Below, one piece after another: positions 1 to 14,559 of a DNA stretch of 64,000 nucleotides. This DNA is from Trifolium pratense (taxonomy: Eukaryota; Streptophyta; Magnoliopsida; Fabales; Fabaceae). A program made the translations under genes and the position numbers. Within the stretch, counting starts at the first letter, position 1. Each line of letters opens with the position of its first letter. The notes under the pieces were generated by a model that was not told the DNA's origin, ran no database searches, and saw nothing but the letters and a program-made list of their open reading frames with translations. The stretch is taken from positions 74,342,353 through 74,406,352 of the forward strand of contig NC_060060.1 in the NCBI RefSeq assembly GCF_020283565.1. The letters run 5' to 3'.

Positions 1-49
1 TCTAAATCACAAGCTAAATATATAAATTGAAAAAATAATTACACCGTAC

Positions 50-1699
50 CTTATGGTTAGCAACATTGTTTGGCACATCTACATTCAAAAACCATCGTCC
101 AGGGTAGCTTTGGTTCTTTATCTCAACCAATACAGCGTTTATGATTGGAATGCAAACTTGTGCAGCAAGGGCAAAGTCATGTGGATTACTCTTTCCTTCA
201 ACCCTGGACAAAGAATAGCCTTCCAATGGTCAAACATGATAATGAAAAGCTATTGCTATAGAAGCATACAGATAAACGATTACTGGAATAACTTATAAAG
301 CCAGTAAGCCATAATACTCTCTAGACAATCATTCAGTTATCAGTTACAATTATAAGCTAATAAATTGGTTTCGAAATTCAACTCAGAACAAATATTCAAG
401 ACGAATCCAGCAATATTGCCAAAGAAACATATGCAAATATACCAATCATATGAAATGGAGATAGAAGGGATATCATTGAAGAAGGCCTCTCGAGCGCCAG
501 CTACAGTTCCTGAGTAAACACTGAAAGGGAATTAGACAGAACACCTACAGACAAAAATTTCTCTATACTAATAACTTCTGAAACAACTTTGGCAAAAGGA
601 AATATTGAGTAAATCATAAAAGGATCATTTCCAATTTTCCTTGAAATTTGAAATAAGCTCTATAAGTACTTATATCATGAGATAAAAATTCTAAGAGCCC
701 GTTTGGAATAGCTTATTTTTGAGCTTATGCAAAACAACTTATGCAAATAAATAAGTTTTTATGTTAATTTATAAGTTTCCACTAACGAAAACTGTCTTTT
801 TATAAGTTATTTTTTCATAAACTACCTCAACAAACTTATAATAATACATAAAAACTTATTTATTTGAATAAGCTGTTTTGTATAAGCTCAAAAATAAGTT
901 ATTCCAAACGGGCCCTAAATAAAGTTTGCTAAACAACCCCTAAAGTCTAAATGTGAGAAAATGATGCTACATACATATGATAGCCGCAGTTGCTACCCCT
1001 ATTTATGCCACTGACTACCTGTTCAAATAAATACAATGCACATCAAAACTCAGCTGTATAACCTTCTATAGAATTTAATTATACAAATAAGTACATATAA
1101 AATAAGAAATATTTAAAGAATTGTGTAATAACAAAGAGATATGTTTCACGTATAAGTTGAAATTAGCTTCTGCATAATCAAATTTTGCATAAGCTCTCAT
1201 GTAATTTCTGTCTATAAACACGTATAAGCAAATATAAAGACATTTTTATAATTTAATAAGCATAAATTTATGAATTGAGAAGAGCATAACAGAGGAATGA
1301 CCAAATCAGGTGTTGTAGGAAAGAGTGCTTTGGAAATTCCGAGAGAAGTGCAATCAGCCGGAGTCCCTGCAAAGAACGAAAAGCGGTTGAGACTTGAGGT
1401 TGAGCGTGTGAAAATGGAAATGAAAGAGAAAGAGAAAGAGAAAGAGAAAGAGAGAGTAACGAACCAGAAACGGCGAAGGAAGCGACGGTTCCATGAATAT
1501 GGACTTGTTTAGCAGCTATAGGATGAAGCCATGTGATGCTGTGACTAACAGCTGATTTCTCACTATCGGGAGCACAGACAAAGAGATTGAAAAGATTGGT
1601 GTTGACTAAAGAGTCAACCAAAGCTCTTAAACCAGGAGCGTCGATTCCGTCGTCGTTTGTTATCAGAATCGTTCCTCGCTTCCCCTCTTCCATCTCCAA
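50..1699 (-). CDS. SurE-type 5'/3'-nucleotidase (partial, runs off the left edge)
   Basis: SurE proteins are metal-dependent phosphatases acting on nucleoside monophosphates. I can assemble five exons on the minus strand: 1699-1465, 1366-1302, 1018-975, 520-443 and 203-50; all phases join. The start ATG at 1699 opens a short N-terminus followed by the family signature [11 protein letters not shown] with the metal-binding Asp pair. Later exons carry [25 protein letters not shown] and [12 protein letters not shown], all typical of the fold. The last visible exon ends at a GT donor at 49, so the C-terminal exon(s) lie outside the window. Intron 1 contains a CTCTTT-type microsatellite. The donor of exon 2 (GTCATT) is weak, but it is the only one that gives PDL-VVSGIN in frame. 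About 192 residues are visible of roughly 300 expected. No plastid or signal peptide is evident. Confidence 0.9.
695..915. mobile_element. MITE in a SurE-gene intron
   Basis: The left end GAGCCCGTTTGGAATA is matched by the inverted right end TATTCCAAACGGGCCC, and the inner AGCTTATTTTTGAGCTTA is mirrored too. The element lies wholly in the intron between SurE exons 3 and 4. Members of the same family sit at 14635-14835 and 52093-52312. There is no coding capacity. Confidence 0.85.
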
Positions 1700-1805
1700 C
1701 GTTAGTTGAAGGACCTAACACGTTAGATGCTGATCTAAACTAGTAGTAGTAGTATAAATTTCGGCATTTTCGTTCTAAGTGGCTAAGCATTCACTTTTCT
1801 CACTA

Positions 1806-2036
1806 TAAAGTAAACACCGACTTGTCTCGATCGGCTCGGGACATCGCATATTATGGGTAGGTTAGGGGTTTGAACTCCGGACATTCATGACTAAATTTTT
1901 TAGCCATTATACGACTTGTAAATAAAGTAAACACATCTCTGTGAGCATAGCTCAGTTTATATACAGGCGCTCGGTTCGAACTCGGGATACTCCACTTATT
2001 TATCTTTAAGATGGATTTTCTAATCACTAGGCTATT
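1806..2036 (+). repeat. Two SINE-like tRNA-derived repeats
   Basis: Two adjacent stretches carry internal polymerase III B-box-like motifs: GGTTTGAACTCC near 1866 and GGTTCGAACTCG near 1973. Each is followed by ATACTCC or a similar tail and a text resembling TTTTCTAATCACTAGGCTA. The second matches the repeat at 59726-59846. The boundaries are approximate. Confidence 0.5.
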
Positions 2037-2046
2037 TTTTTAAAAA

Positions 2047-3294
2047 AGACTTAATTAGTTAAATGGTCCCTTAAAGACATTTTAGATTTCATATTGGTCC
2101 CTTAAAGAAAAAAATGTTCATTTTGGTCCTTAATGATACATTTGTTAGTCAAACAGGTCCCTTCTGTTAAATTTTCTCAAAAAACGTTAAGTTGTGAATG
2201 AGCCCAGATATACTACGGTAATCAATATGGCCAAATACCAATTTCCTTAACATATATGTGACATGTGTCATTTAAAATTTTCAATGGTTCAGATTGAAAG
2301 TTTTAAAAGAAATATTTTTTAACTAAAATAGAATAAGAATGGTAGTTCAGATTCATCATCCCTAGCAAAGTTTCAACCCCAACAGCACCATCCTCCGCCG
2401 CATCAAGACAATCAGATTTTAGAGAATTATTGTTGCTGCTTTATTTGAAAAGTCAATCTACATATTGAATCAAAAAATTGAAATAGGGAAAAATTAAAAT
2501 ATATGAAATAATTATGTCAGATCTGGGTTTTTAGATTTTCAATTTTAAACCGAAAAAATGAGTAAAATGGTGGTGGTGGTGAGGATGGATTTAAAGAGGG
2601 AGGTGTTGTTGGAAGAAGAAAGGGAAAGAAGAGGCATTGTAATTGCCGGATCTTGTGTTGTAATTACAAGAAGATAGAAGATGAAACAAAGGGATAAAAA
2701 ATGAGAAAGGAAAAAAATGATTTATACATATGAAGACCCTTCATTTTGTTTTATTTGAATAGAAGAAAAGAATGAAATAAGGTATTGTGTGCTGCAATCA
2801 GATCGCTGCGGCGGCTAGACAAAGAAATGAACAATACCAAGTTTTAATAAAAGTTAAAAGGCTTTTGCAATTTTGTAAAATATTTATTTTTGGGTTTGTT
2901 TTGAAATTTTGAGTTTGGATGATGAAGTTTTGAAAAAATGATGAAGGAATTGAGAAAGAAGATGAAGAAATGATGAAGGAATGAAGGAAGAAGATGAAGA
3001 AATTGAAAAAAAATTTGTTGGTGATGGTGCACTCTTAGATCTGGTGGACATGCAAAATCTAATGGTTGTTTTTCTTTCAAAAATATCCAATGGTTAAGAT
3101 TAAAAAATATATTGAGGTATATGGTGGACCACCTTCAATGTTGGTCCACCTAATACATTTTTGGTTGATAAATTAACGGAAGGAACCAATGTGACTAACA
3201 GAGATGTCTTTAAGGGACCAATTCAGACCTTTTTTTCTTTAAGGGACCATTGTGAAACCTAAAATATCTTTAAGGGACCATTTAATTAAGCCTA
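2047..3294. mobile_element. Non-autonomous TIR element, about 1.25 kb
   Basis: The left end reads about GACTTAATTAGTTAAATGG, then TCCCTTAAAGACATTTTAG. The right end is its inverted counterpart (CTAAAATATCTTTAAGGGA, then CCATTTAATTAAGCCT). The inverted similarity runs for 100 bases or more, as in long-TIR Mutator-like elements. The interior has purine-rich and GGTGGTGGTG tracts and no convincing protein. The ORFs inside at about 2844-3090 are low-complexity Ser/Phe/His-rich and not credible. Confidence 0.65.
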
Positions 3295-3299
3295 AAAAA

Positions 3300-3957
3300 A
3301 AAAAGTAAACACTATTTTTTTCTTTTTTTCCACCCGTTGTATCCGTCTCCGTCCGCATAACCACCTAATTTGGGTTGTGAGTTAATTATGTGATTTCGGT
3401 ACTTCCTAATCATAATTGCAGTGATCGATGATCCTATCTATCAAGTCTAGCGCGTCAATCGTCAGGACCAACTAACCATTGGTAGTAAACATTGAATTAA
3501 TGGAGAATAAGCTAATGAAGCATATCTGAACTCTTGTTAAAAAGGTCATGCTAAATAATGTCCACGAATCACATACTAAAAAAACGAAACAAATGAAAAA
3601 ATTAACATGAAAGAAAATATTTTTGGTAGTGGGGGCAATTGCCCCAGTTTGCTTGCTAATGCTAAGCATAATATATCAGTCGTCCATCTAGTTCCAAAGA
3701 GTAATACTGATACCATTACCAACCTGGTTGAACCTCTCTAGCCGTCGATCAAGTCTCTTAGAGCCCTCACTCACTCACTCCTCCCAAGTAATAATCATCA
3801 CACAATTGGAGAGAACCGAACTTTGGGATGATGAACTTGTAGCTTGTCATTGGTGTTCTGATCAAATAGATTTTTTCATTGTCCACCGAGTGAATGCACG
3901 CCAACTGTTCGATTTTTTGCTTCTGTGACCATTCTTCACATTTTCAAAACTAGGATC
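3300..3957. other. Gap between SurE-side repeats and the uL18-like gene
   Basis: At about 3415-3485 there is a worn SINE piece in minus orientation (the CAGCGTCAATC...ACCAACTAACCATTGG class seen at 58.4 kb). The stretch from about 3700 to 3957 is probably promoter and 5' UTR of the next gene. A 66-residue ORF there has no recognisable features. Confidence 0.4.
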
Positions 3958-5031
3958 ATGATGTTGTCCATGCTTGCAAGAAAAGGCACTTCCATATACA
4001 ATCAACGTAGCATCTTGAAGTTGAGTGCATTCAATCTATGCTTCAACTCTCTCACCACCGCTACGAATAATGATGGTGCTGGAGTGAGTTCTCTATCTGA
4101 CCCACCTTCAGAATATAATTCGAGTAGCAGCCTTCATCTTTCTCCATTTTTCTCCAACTCCAATCACCCTTCAAGTGGATTTGACATCGAGGTTGTGGAC
4201 CGTGATGCTTGGGGGGTTTCATCTGTGGTGGCACAAGCCTGGCGACGAGGGGATTTGGATGCATCAGGAGCTAGTGGTTCGTGTGGTCAGCATGTGATTG
4301 ATGAACCCCTTGATGATCATTCCTCCGATGTCGATGATGAACTTGATTTTGAGGACATTGATAATATGAGAGTTCGTGGTAATCTGTTTTATAAGCTTGA
4401 GCGCAGTTCCATGGAATTTGAAGAGTATAATTTAGAGTTTCACAAGAAGAAATCTTCCAAGAAAAAAAACGACAAGACTGAGGTAAACAACAAAGTTAAA
4501 GCTAATGCTAAAGCGAAAACAACACCGAATGTGACTGCCAAGGATCAGAAGCTTCCCAAAGTTGATGAATTTGGAAGAAGTGGTAAAAGTGTTATGCCCC
4601 GGATGGACGAAATCAATGATGTATCTCCTGTGAACAAGAGGCAGAGGAATCCTACCTTTAACCAGCTTACAGGTCCTTATCATGAACCATTTTGCTTGGA
4701 CATTTATATATCAAAAGCCTCTGTCCGTGCCTGCATTGTTCATAGGGTAACTAGCAAGGTTGTTGTTGTGGCGCATTCCATTTCCAAGGATCTCAAGTTT
4801 GACCTGTCTTCTACCAAGAATAAAACCACTTGTGCTGCTGTGGGGGAAATTCTGGCTCAGAGAGCATTGGCTGATGATATTCATGATATTATTTACACTC
4901 CAAGGAAAGGAGAAAGGGTGGAGGGAAAGCTTCAAATTGTTCTCAACTCCATCATTGATAGTGGCATTAATGTGAAGTTAAAGATTAAACAACGACACAA
5001 GAAGAAGTCTTTCAGCTCACATTTTACCTAG
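3958..5031 (+). CDS. uL18 (L18p/L5e)-like family protein
   Basis: Single-exon gene, 357 residues. The frame is open upstream only from a GTG; the first ATG is at 3958 and a second at 3961. The N-terminus (MMLSMLARKGTSIYN) is basic, Ser/Arg-rich and could be an organellar presequence. Residues about 60-140 are acidic and low-complexity (DDHSSDVDDELDFEDID), then a Lys-rich linker follows. The last 115 or so residues form the conserved part: CLDIYISKASVRACIVH, ISKDLKFDLSSTKNKTTCAAVGEILAQRAL and a basic C-terminus, the arrangement of the 5S-rRNA-binding L18 fold. As I recall it matches the plant group represented by At3g22450. It is much longer than a canonical organellar L18, so a role other than core ribosomal protein is possible. 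Confidence 0.8.
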   Translation: MMLSMLARKGTSIYNQRSILKLSAFNLCFNSLTTATNNDGAGVSSLSDPPSEYNSSSSLHLSPFFSNSNHPSSGFDIEVVDRDAWGVSSVVAQAWRRGDLDASGASGSCGQHVIDEPLDDHSSDVDDELDFEDIDNMRVRGNLFYKLERSSMEFEEYNLEFHKKKSSKKKNDKTEVNNKVKANAKAKTTPNVTAKDQKLPKVDEFGRSGKSVMPRMDEINDVSPVNKRQRNPTFNQLTGPYHEPFCLDIYISKASVRACIVHRVTSKVVVVAHSISKDLKFDLSSTKNKTTCAAVGEILAQRALADDIHDIIYTPRKGERVEGKLQIVLNSIIDSGINVKLKIKQRHKKKSFSSHFT

Positions 5032-5599
5032 CTAGGACCATGCTTGTTCGATGAACATTGTACATTGACCATGGTTATATGATTATGTATGTGAGGGATT
5101 GAACTATTTACATTTTACAGGCATGGAATGAGATCCAGATCCTGCAATTTAAGGCTACTAGGGAGTAGGATTGTCAAGTACGTTTTGCAACTGCCTGACT
5201 TCTACCATTTTAGATTGCATGATTGTAATATGTGAATAAGGTTTAGTATTTAATAAATATTGTATGAGATGAATGACCATGTATCCGCATCTAGTAAATT
5301 ATGATATGTATTTTGATTGGAGTCAAATGCTATGAAGCGTTGTGTAAGTAAATAGACATTAATATCGGTAATAATCTGAGAAAAGCATAATGAATGTAAT
5401 CACATGTCTCGGCGTTGTGTTGGGAGAAACCATCAATCAAAAGTGTTGCTACAAATATTCTATTTCATCATGCATCAACAAAAACCTACTAATTGAAGTA
5501 ACTTTGCATATCAAAGAGACAGTATAACTGATTATAAGAAACAATCAAAAACTCAATTCCATTGACAGATGAGAATTACAATCAAAACTGAAAACTAGA

Positions 5600-6058
5600 T
5601 TAGTCATTGGCTGTGGCTAACTGCATTGACAGTAGCTCATCCTCCGGGATAACCTTGATATGACAATCAGAACGAGGGTAAGAAGCACACAAGAGTGCAT
5701 AACCACGCTCTACAACATCATCACTGAGCATTCCATCACTCTGATCAACTGTGCCACTGATAAGACGAGCAGGGCAAGTCATGCAAACTCCAAGCTTGCA
5801 ATCATGAGGCACAGATAAGCCAGAATCCAATGCCTTTGACAATATGGTCTCATCAGGTTCAACTTCAAGCTCTGTAGACTTGCCTTCATGTTCAATCACT
5901 ACTTTGTAAGAAGACCTCACAGTGAAAGTGAGTGGTGGTGATTGGTGTGAACCTGAACCAAGACGTGGCCTTGTGTTGAACTGAGAAGAAGAAGGGAACT
6001 TAGTTGTGGGGTGCTTCTGTCTGAAAAGAGTTAAGGGTGTAAATTGAAGGGTTGCCAT
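5600..6058 (-). CDS. FDC1: Ferredoxin C 1, plastid [2Fe-2S] ferredoxin
   Basis: Intronless, 152 residues, ATG at 6058. The first 48 or so residues are Ser/Thr/Arg/Pro-rich with almost no acidic residues, as in a chloroplast transit peptide. The ferredoxin fold starts near SYKVVIEHEGKS. The cluster ligands are Cys87, Cys92 and Cys95 (CKLGVCMTC) and Cys124 (LLCASYP). The C-terminus is extended past the usual ferredoxin end (EDELLSMQLATAND), the mark of the plant FdC proteins as opposed to photosynthetic Fd. FdC1 accepts electrons from photosystem I but is thought to serve other partners than FNR; that is family knowledge. It is convergent with the uL18-like gene, about 570 bases apart. Confidence 0.92.
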   Translation of the reverse strand: MATLQFTPLTLFRQKHPTTKFPSSSQFNTRPRLGSGSHQSPPLTFTVRSSYKVVIEHEGKSTELEVEPDETILSKALDSGLSVPHDCKLGVCMTCPARLISGTVDQSDGMLSDDVVERGYALLCASYPRSDCHIKVIPEDELLSMQLATAND

Positions 6059-6906
6059 GTTTGTGTGTTTGGTGTTTCAAAACCAAATGTTAAGTGTTTT
6101 CTGAGATGGGGTTGAAAGGATAAGACTTGTGGTTGTGGATTGGTGAGTGTTTGTGGCTATTTACTCTTTTGTACACACCTTGATTGAATTCCAGCTGGAG
6201 GCAAGTCTTTCAAAGGGGGTAAATAGGGAAATACCAGTAGGACAAAGCAAAATTATTTCGAAGTATGTGACTTATTAGCTAAATTATTTTTCTAAAATGA
6301 AAACTATGAATTTTTATTTTTTTCACGAATAAATATAATTTACTCAAATAATGAGAAATCCTTTTTACAGAGTTTTTTTTTTTGGTAAAATTTTTACAGA
6401 GTATTATTCTTGCATATAATATTTTTTGATTTACCCTTATCCAAAAATAAACTATAGTAAATTTTTTTAAGATTAAACCGCTGATCATTTGTTTAAAGTT
6501 TACAATCTCTTATTCTCTTAATCTCTTGACGGCACATATGAGTTTATATGTAGGAAAGTAAAATTTATTTTAAAGAATTCACTTTATAATTAACGACAGA
6601 AAGATAATATTTGATAAAAAAAAATCAATTTTATTATTTTATTTATTTTTGACGGAGTCAATTTTGTTATTTGATAATCAAAATATATGTTTTTTTCTAT
6701 CTCCTATTTTCAAAATACACACAAAATATCTGACACCAAATTTTAGAAGAATTATTTTATGTTCAAATACTATTACTATTTTCTAAAATCTTTGACTATT
6801 AATATATTATCTTCAGTTTTGAATATAAACTAAAAAAGTTTTTAAATTCATTAAATAAATAAAGCATTTATCCGGACTAGAACCGCTAACAAGGTTCATA
6901 TTTATA

Positions 6907-7067
6907 TATATCAATCATTAGTTGATTTAATGGTGATTGATACTGGATCCGGTAGGAAGAATCACAGTTCAATTCTCGCTACTGCAATCGAGAGAGGTTA
7001 GACTACTTGGTACCAGAGTTGACCTCAAACCAGATTAAGCATCAAGCAGACCAAATATTGATTGTGA
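6907..7067 (+). repeat. SINE-like repeat
   Basis: Begins about TCATTAGTTGATTTAATGGT (A-box-like) and has CAGTTCAATTCTCGC (B-box-like), then ...TGACCTCAAACCAGATTAAGC and an A-rich end. Same family as copies at 7541, 24648, 40465, 58424 and 61667. Confidence 0.65.
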
Positions 7068-7182
7068 AAAAAAAAAAAACATGTTCATATCAGTATAATC
7101 AAAGTAAATTATAAACTTAAATGAAATTCAAGGGATTCAACCTATTATTATTTTTATCGTGAATATCAATACCATTGAAAAA

Positions 7183-7310
7183 AATGAACTCACTTGGGTT
7201 GGTGCATTGGTATTGGTTTGGGACCTGGGAGCGTGCTCGTCTTGAGATTTGAGGTTTGATTCTCTCTGACGCCAATTTGGGTGGGCTAATTTAATTTTTT
7301 TTTAAAAAAA
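7183..7310 (+). repeat. SINE-like repeat, second family
   Basis: Contains TTGGTGCATTGGTATTGG (A-box-like), GGTTTGATTCTC (B-box-like) and the tail CGCCAATTTGGGTGGGCTAA. Close to the copy at 32228-32345 inside an OBERON-like gene intron. Confidence 0.65.
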
Positions 7311-7540
7311 TCATTGAAAAATGGAAAGACATGTTAGAAATGGTTCCTTCATTAATCAATAATTGTGTTTCCATACAAATCAAATGTTTTTTATTTATGG
7401 AAAATGTCATCGATATACTCTATTCAATATTTTAAAGATGTTAAATATTACTCTATAAAAAAATGTTAAATATTATTTTTTTAATATATCCAACCAATTT
7501 CCGGAATACCGTTTATCATTACGTTTTTTTTTTTTTCACT

Positions 7541-7680
7541 GTCAGTTGAATTTTGTTCGGGGATTAGTTCTGACATCAATTGATTTTAGTCTTCTCTCAA
7601 TCGCAGTTACGGGGTTCGAACCACGATTCTCTTTACCAAGTTCAGCGTCAATCAAACACCGAATCAACTAAAGATGTTTG
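7541..7680 (-). repeat. SINE-like repeat
   Basis: Read on the minus strand: TTAGTTGATTCGGTGTTTGA, then GGTAAAGAGAATCGTGGTTC and GAACCCCGTAACTGCGATTG. Same family as 6907-7067 and 58424-58566. Confidence 0.65.
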
Positions 7681-8136
7681 TTTATTAATGAAGTAGTAGT
7701 TTAATGAGCAAAATATCACGGAAATTCTATGTTCCAACTTCCAATCCCGGGTCCCGCGTATTGCAACTCTGTCAACTGAGTTTACGACACACAATCCCAT
7801 TTCTTTACTATATCCATCAGATTGCTACGAGTATAAGCCAGCCCAGCCGTCTCTACTCCTATCCTATGCACAGTTCTCTTTGTCATTACCACGTCTCGTT
7901 TCTATCACCTTTTATTCTTTATTCCTCATACCATTTCTCAACCAAGGTCATACTTTTCTTCTTAGTACTACTTTCTCTTTAATCAATTTCTCTACAATTT
8001 CTAATTAATTAATTAATTTAGGGTTTATTTCCCACTAATTACTACTTCTTTATTTATACTTCCTTATTATTACGCCACCTTTTCTACGCCTCGAACGCTA
8101 ATTTCGTTACAACTAATCATAATTCCTTTCCTCACT

Positions 8137-8424
8137 ATATATATATACTCCTTCCATTTAACCAACCACTCATATTTCATATAACAACAACTTATTATTA
8201 TTTTTTTTTTTTCCTTCAAAAAAAAAAAAACTTATACTTTTTCTCATCTTTTTTGCTTTTCATAAAGGTGATGCCAACTTATTTGTTTTTCTATTGTTCA
8301 TAAATCTTTCAATTTCCTATCTATGATCGGTTATGTTGATACTTGTTTTTCTATGTTCATATAGCTTTTTGTTTGATTACTATGCTAATACTTTATTTTG
8401 TTTTGTAGTGAGTGAGCTGATATC
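8137..8424 (+). promoter_or_regulatory. OAS-TL core promoter, 5' UTR and UTR intron
   Basis: A TATA-like run TATATATATA lies at 8137-8147. The leader is CT/T-rich. A leader intron is likely from 8268 (AAAG|GTGATG) to 8408 (TTTTGTAG), leaving 16 bases of leader before the ATG at 8425. A UTR intron is common in this gene family; here it is an inference from the splice-like signals. Confidence 0.55.
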
Positions 8425-12269
<3,845 letters not shown>

Positions 12270-13500
12270 ATTATAGCTTAAGGCTTTAAATTGCTACACC
12301 TGTTTTTTCTTGAGAATTACTGTTGTTAATCTGAAATAAAACTTGTTTTAGAAGACTGAGATGGAATAAATTTGGCATTTGATAGTATATATAACTGTTT
12401 TTCTGTTAATGATTTAGGGATAGACACATTAATTATTAGTAGTTTTCAGACTATTAAATCCCACGAAAATTACAAGGCTGGCACGTCAAATTAATCAATG
12501 TAACTGAGCAGTCGAATGGGATGGACAATCACTGAAATAATTGTGGCAGAAAAATTATGTTTATTTTGGATCCTTAATGTGAGTTAGGAATGGAATCAAA
12601 ATAATATCAAGAATGAATATATTCAAGAGAATAAAGAAATATAATAGTGCTTAAAAATGTGACATAGTTTTGCACCAAGACCATTTAATCATGGGCACAT
12701 GTTAACATTAACATTTTCTTATAATCTTATAAGTAAAATCACTTAATACTACAAGTGATCAAAATTTAACTCTTATGCATCATCCATGTCATTTTGCTCT
12801 AGTTCCGGAGTATTTGAGTTCAATTTTTAGTGAGAATAATTTTTTGTTATATTTTAGCCGAAGTTTAAAATTAGATGGTTAATACAAAAATTTTAAAAAT
12901 AAATACATTTTACCTTTTTTTAACAGTAATATAGTAAAAAACTTGCTATATGATGATAGCAAATACACAATATTAACTAAGGTGGGTGCATAACAATTTA
13001 TAAGTTTATTTCAAAGTTGAGTCTTTTGTAAGATGATCCAAAACTTGTCATCCATATCAACATTCTGGAAACTCACATCATCTTTTTAATAGAAATAATT
13101 CTTGGTTATACTTTACTTATACTTATTTGGGGTTAATAATAAATAAATAAATAAGTAATAAACTCACATCATCTTTAAATTTCAAATCAAAGGTGTTGAT
13201 CAATGAACCCAAACATCATGAGTTGCATTCTCTTAGCCACTCTCATTTTCATGAATCAAATCGAACCATATATAATTCAAGTACAATTCATTTATTCTAT
13301 GAGCTTAGTATTAAACTCAAATTCTAACTTTAACGAGTTAATTATTGAATGAAGTCTCATACTATTTTTGAGTTTATTCGGTTCATTTTCTATTTTACCT
13401 TGATAAAAACATAAAAAATTAGAAAAGAGAAAGAAGGACGAAGGAAAAAAAAAAAAAAGAGATGGTTTTACAATATTAAAAAAAAAATGGCGAAGGAATT
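12270..13500. other. Intergenic, nothing recognisable
   Basis: 3' flank of OAS-TL followed by AT-rich DNA. I see no gene, clear repeat or RNA here. Confidence 0.6.
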
Positions 13501-13530
13501 GTTATTCCGAAAGGACAATGGGTTGTGAAA

Positions 13531-13536
13531 AGCCCA
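13531..13536 (+). promoter_or_regulatory. Site II-like motif upstream of the RNA array
   Basis: AGCCCA, the complement of TGGGCT. Plant snoRNA and ribosomal-protein promoters often pair this motif with a telo-box, and one is found downstream at 13989. It lies about 390 bases from the TATA box, further than usual, so the call is tentative. Confidence 0.35.
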
Positions 13537-13612
13537 AAATGTGGAGGATATATAGGTGTTGTTGATGAAATGAAATGTAAATTTGGGAGGAAAATGAAAG
13601 ATATTTTCTTTT

Positions 13613-13850
13613 TAGTCTCATGGTTCTTTTTCACCCTCTGAATTTTACTTTTTTGTCCTTCAATAAAAATTTCGGTTTCTACGAACCGAATTTTTTTTGC
13701 CTTGAAAAAAAAAATTCGGTTTCTGTTAACCGAAATTTTCCTAAATTTGAACTAGAAAAAACTTCGGTTTCTACGAACCGAAGTTTTTATCAACTATCAA
13801 GGGCAAAATTAGAATATTTGGGTTATAAAAGATACATGGGACCCGAAGAG
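13613..13850. mobile_element. Foldback-like element with three internal hairpins
   Basis: Three short palindromes share the arm TTCGGTT / AACCGAA with 6-base loops (TCTACG, TCTGTT, TCTACG). The third is a perfect 13-bp stem: AAAAACTTCGGTT at 13757-13769 and its complement at 13776-13788. The outer flanks are diverged inverted repeats (GTCTCATGGTTC... and ...ATACATGGGACCC). The structure suggests a non-autonomous foldback or MITE. An ORF through the region simply translates the palindromes. Confidence 0.5.
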
Positions 13851-13923
13851 AAAATATCAAAATGAAATGGCGAGAGAAAATTTGCATTTGCATTGTAGTA
13901 ATTGTTCAACACTCACTCTCACC

Positions 13924-13997
13924 TATATATAACCATTTCTTCACAATGTTGTTTCTAACTCGGGAGTGAGAAGAGCCTAATATAGAAATTAGGGTTT
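13924..13997 (+). promoter_or_regulatory. Promoter-like TATA and telo-box, array unit I
   Basis: TATATATA at 13924-13930 is followed after about 60 bases by TTAGGGTTT (telo-box, complement of AAACCCTAA) at 13989-13997. The block between, including AACTCGGGAGTGAGAAGAG, is repeated almost exactly at 16469-16541, again with TATA and telo-box. Transcription start probably lies near 13950-13960. Confidence 0.5.
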
Positions 13998-14137
13998 CAA
14001 TCTCTCTCATGTCACTGTGAATCAATCAACGATGGTATAACTCACTCTCTCTAACTCTCTGTCTCTCCTCCCTACTAAGTCAGGCTTCGATCGCCACTGA
14101 ACCAAATTGATAAAAGTTTTTTAGTGAGGCTTTGAAT

Positions 14138-14217
14138 GAGGCAATGATATGATTGATTGATTGATGGATTGTTGTGGCGAGGCGTTTCTGACGCAGCCAC
14201 CACTCTCTTTCTGATCC
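14138..14217 (+). ncRNA. C/D-box-like RNA, short form, copy 1 (degenerate)
   Basis: Starts GAGGCAATGATATGA and has the internal hairpin GTGGC-GAGGCGTTTCTGACGCA-GCCAC. The D box CTGA is present, but the terminal stem partner is ATCC instead of AGCC and the C box reads ATGATAT rather than RTGATGA. It is probably a decaying copy. Confidence 0.5.
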
Positions 14218-14339
14218 TTTTTTGGTTCCCATTTCAACTTTTTGCTTTGAGTGAGGCTTTCATGAATGAGTTTCTCACTCTCATTGCCAATGATCATTCA
14301 TATTTCTACTTGGATATATAAGAGCCAGAACTGCTAAGG

Positions 14340-14470
14340 GCATTCCATCCAGCAGCGTAAGCATCTGGATAATCTGGAATGTGACGGAATCGGAGTATCT
14401 AAGAGATGTTCTAAGATACTCTTAAGAGGTTCCCCCACAATCACAGGGAGATATTACCTGAGGTAGGTTA
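14340..14470 (+). other. Segment with two stable hairpins between array copies
   Basis: Hairpin 1 pairs CATTCC with GGAATG and ATCCAG with CTGGAT around the loop CAGCGTAAGCAT. Hairpin 2 pairs GAGTATCT with AGATACTC. The layout looks a little like H/ACA RNA, but I find no proper ANANNA hinge. No counterpart occurs in the other array units, so it is an insertion or a loss elsewhere. Confidence 0.3.
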
Positions 14471-14559
14471 AAGGCGATGGGATTGGAGAGGAGAAGCCTG
14501 AGCACCCCAAACTGTTGAGAGAAGTATCAGACCTTCCATTTATTAGAAGAACTTCGGAG

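Larger units (their letters stand above)
6059..8136. other. Repeat-bearing intergenic region upstream of OAS-TL
   Basis: AT-rich DNA carrying three SINE-like repeats (listed separately). An ORF at 7704-7982 is Ser/Leu/Tyr-rich with no recognisable family; I do not call it a gene. The last few hundred bases should hold the FdC1 promoter (left side) and the OAS-TL promoter (right side). Confidence 0.5.

Noticed and set aside
3728..3928. 66-residue ORF upstream of the uL18-like gene
   Set aside because: No recognisable family; more likely leader or promoter sequence, though an upstream ORF effect cannot be excluded.
14340..14470. H/ACA snoRNA
   Set aside because: Two hairpins are present, but there is no convincing ANANNA hinge or properly spaced ACA.
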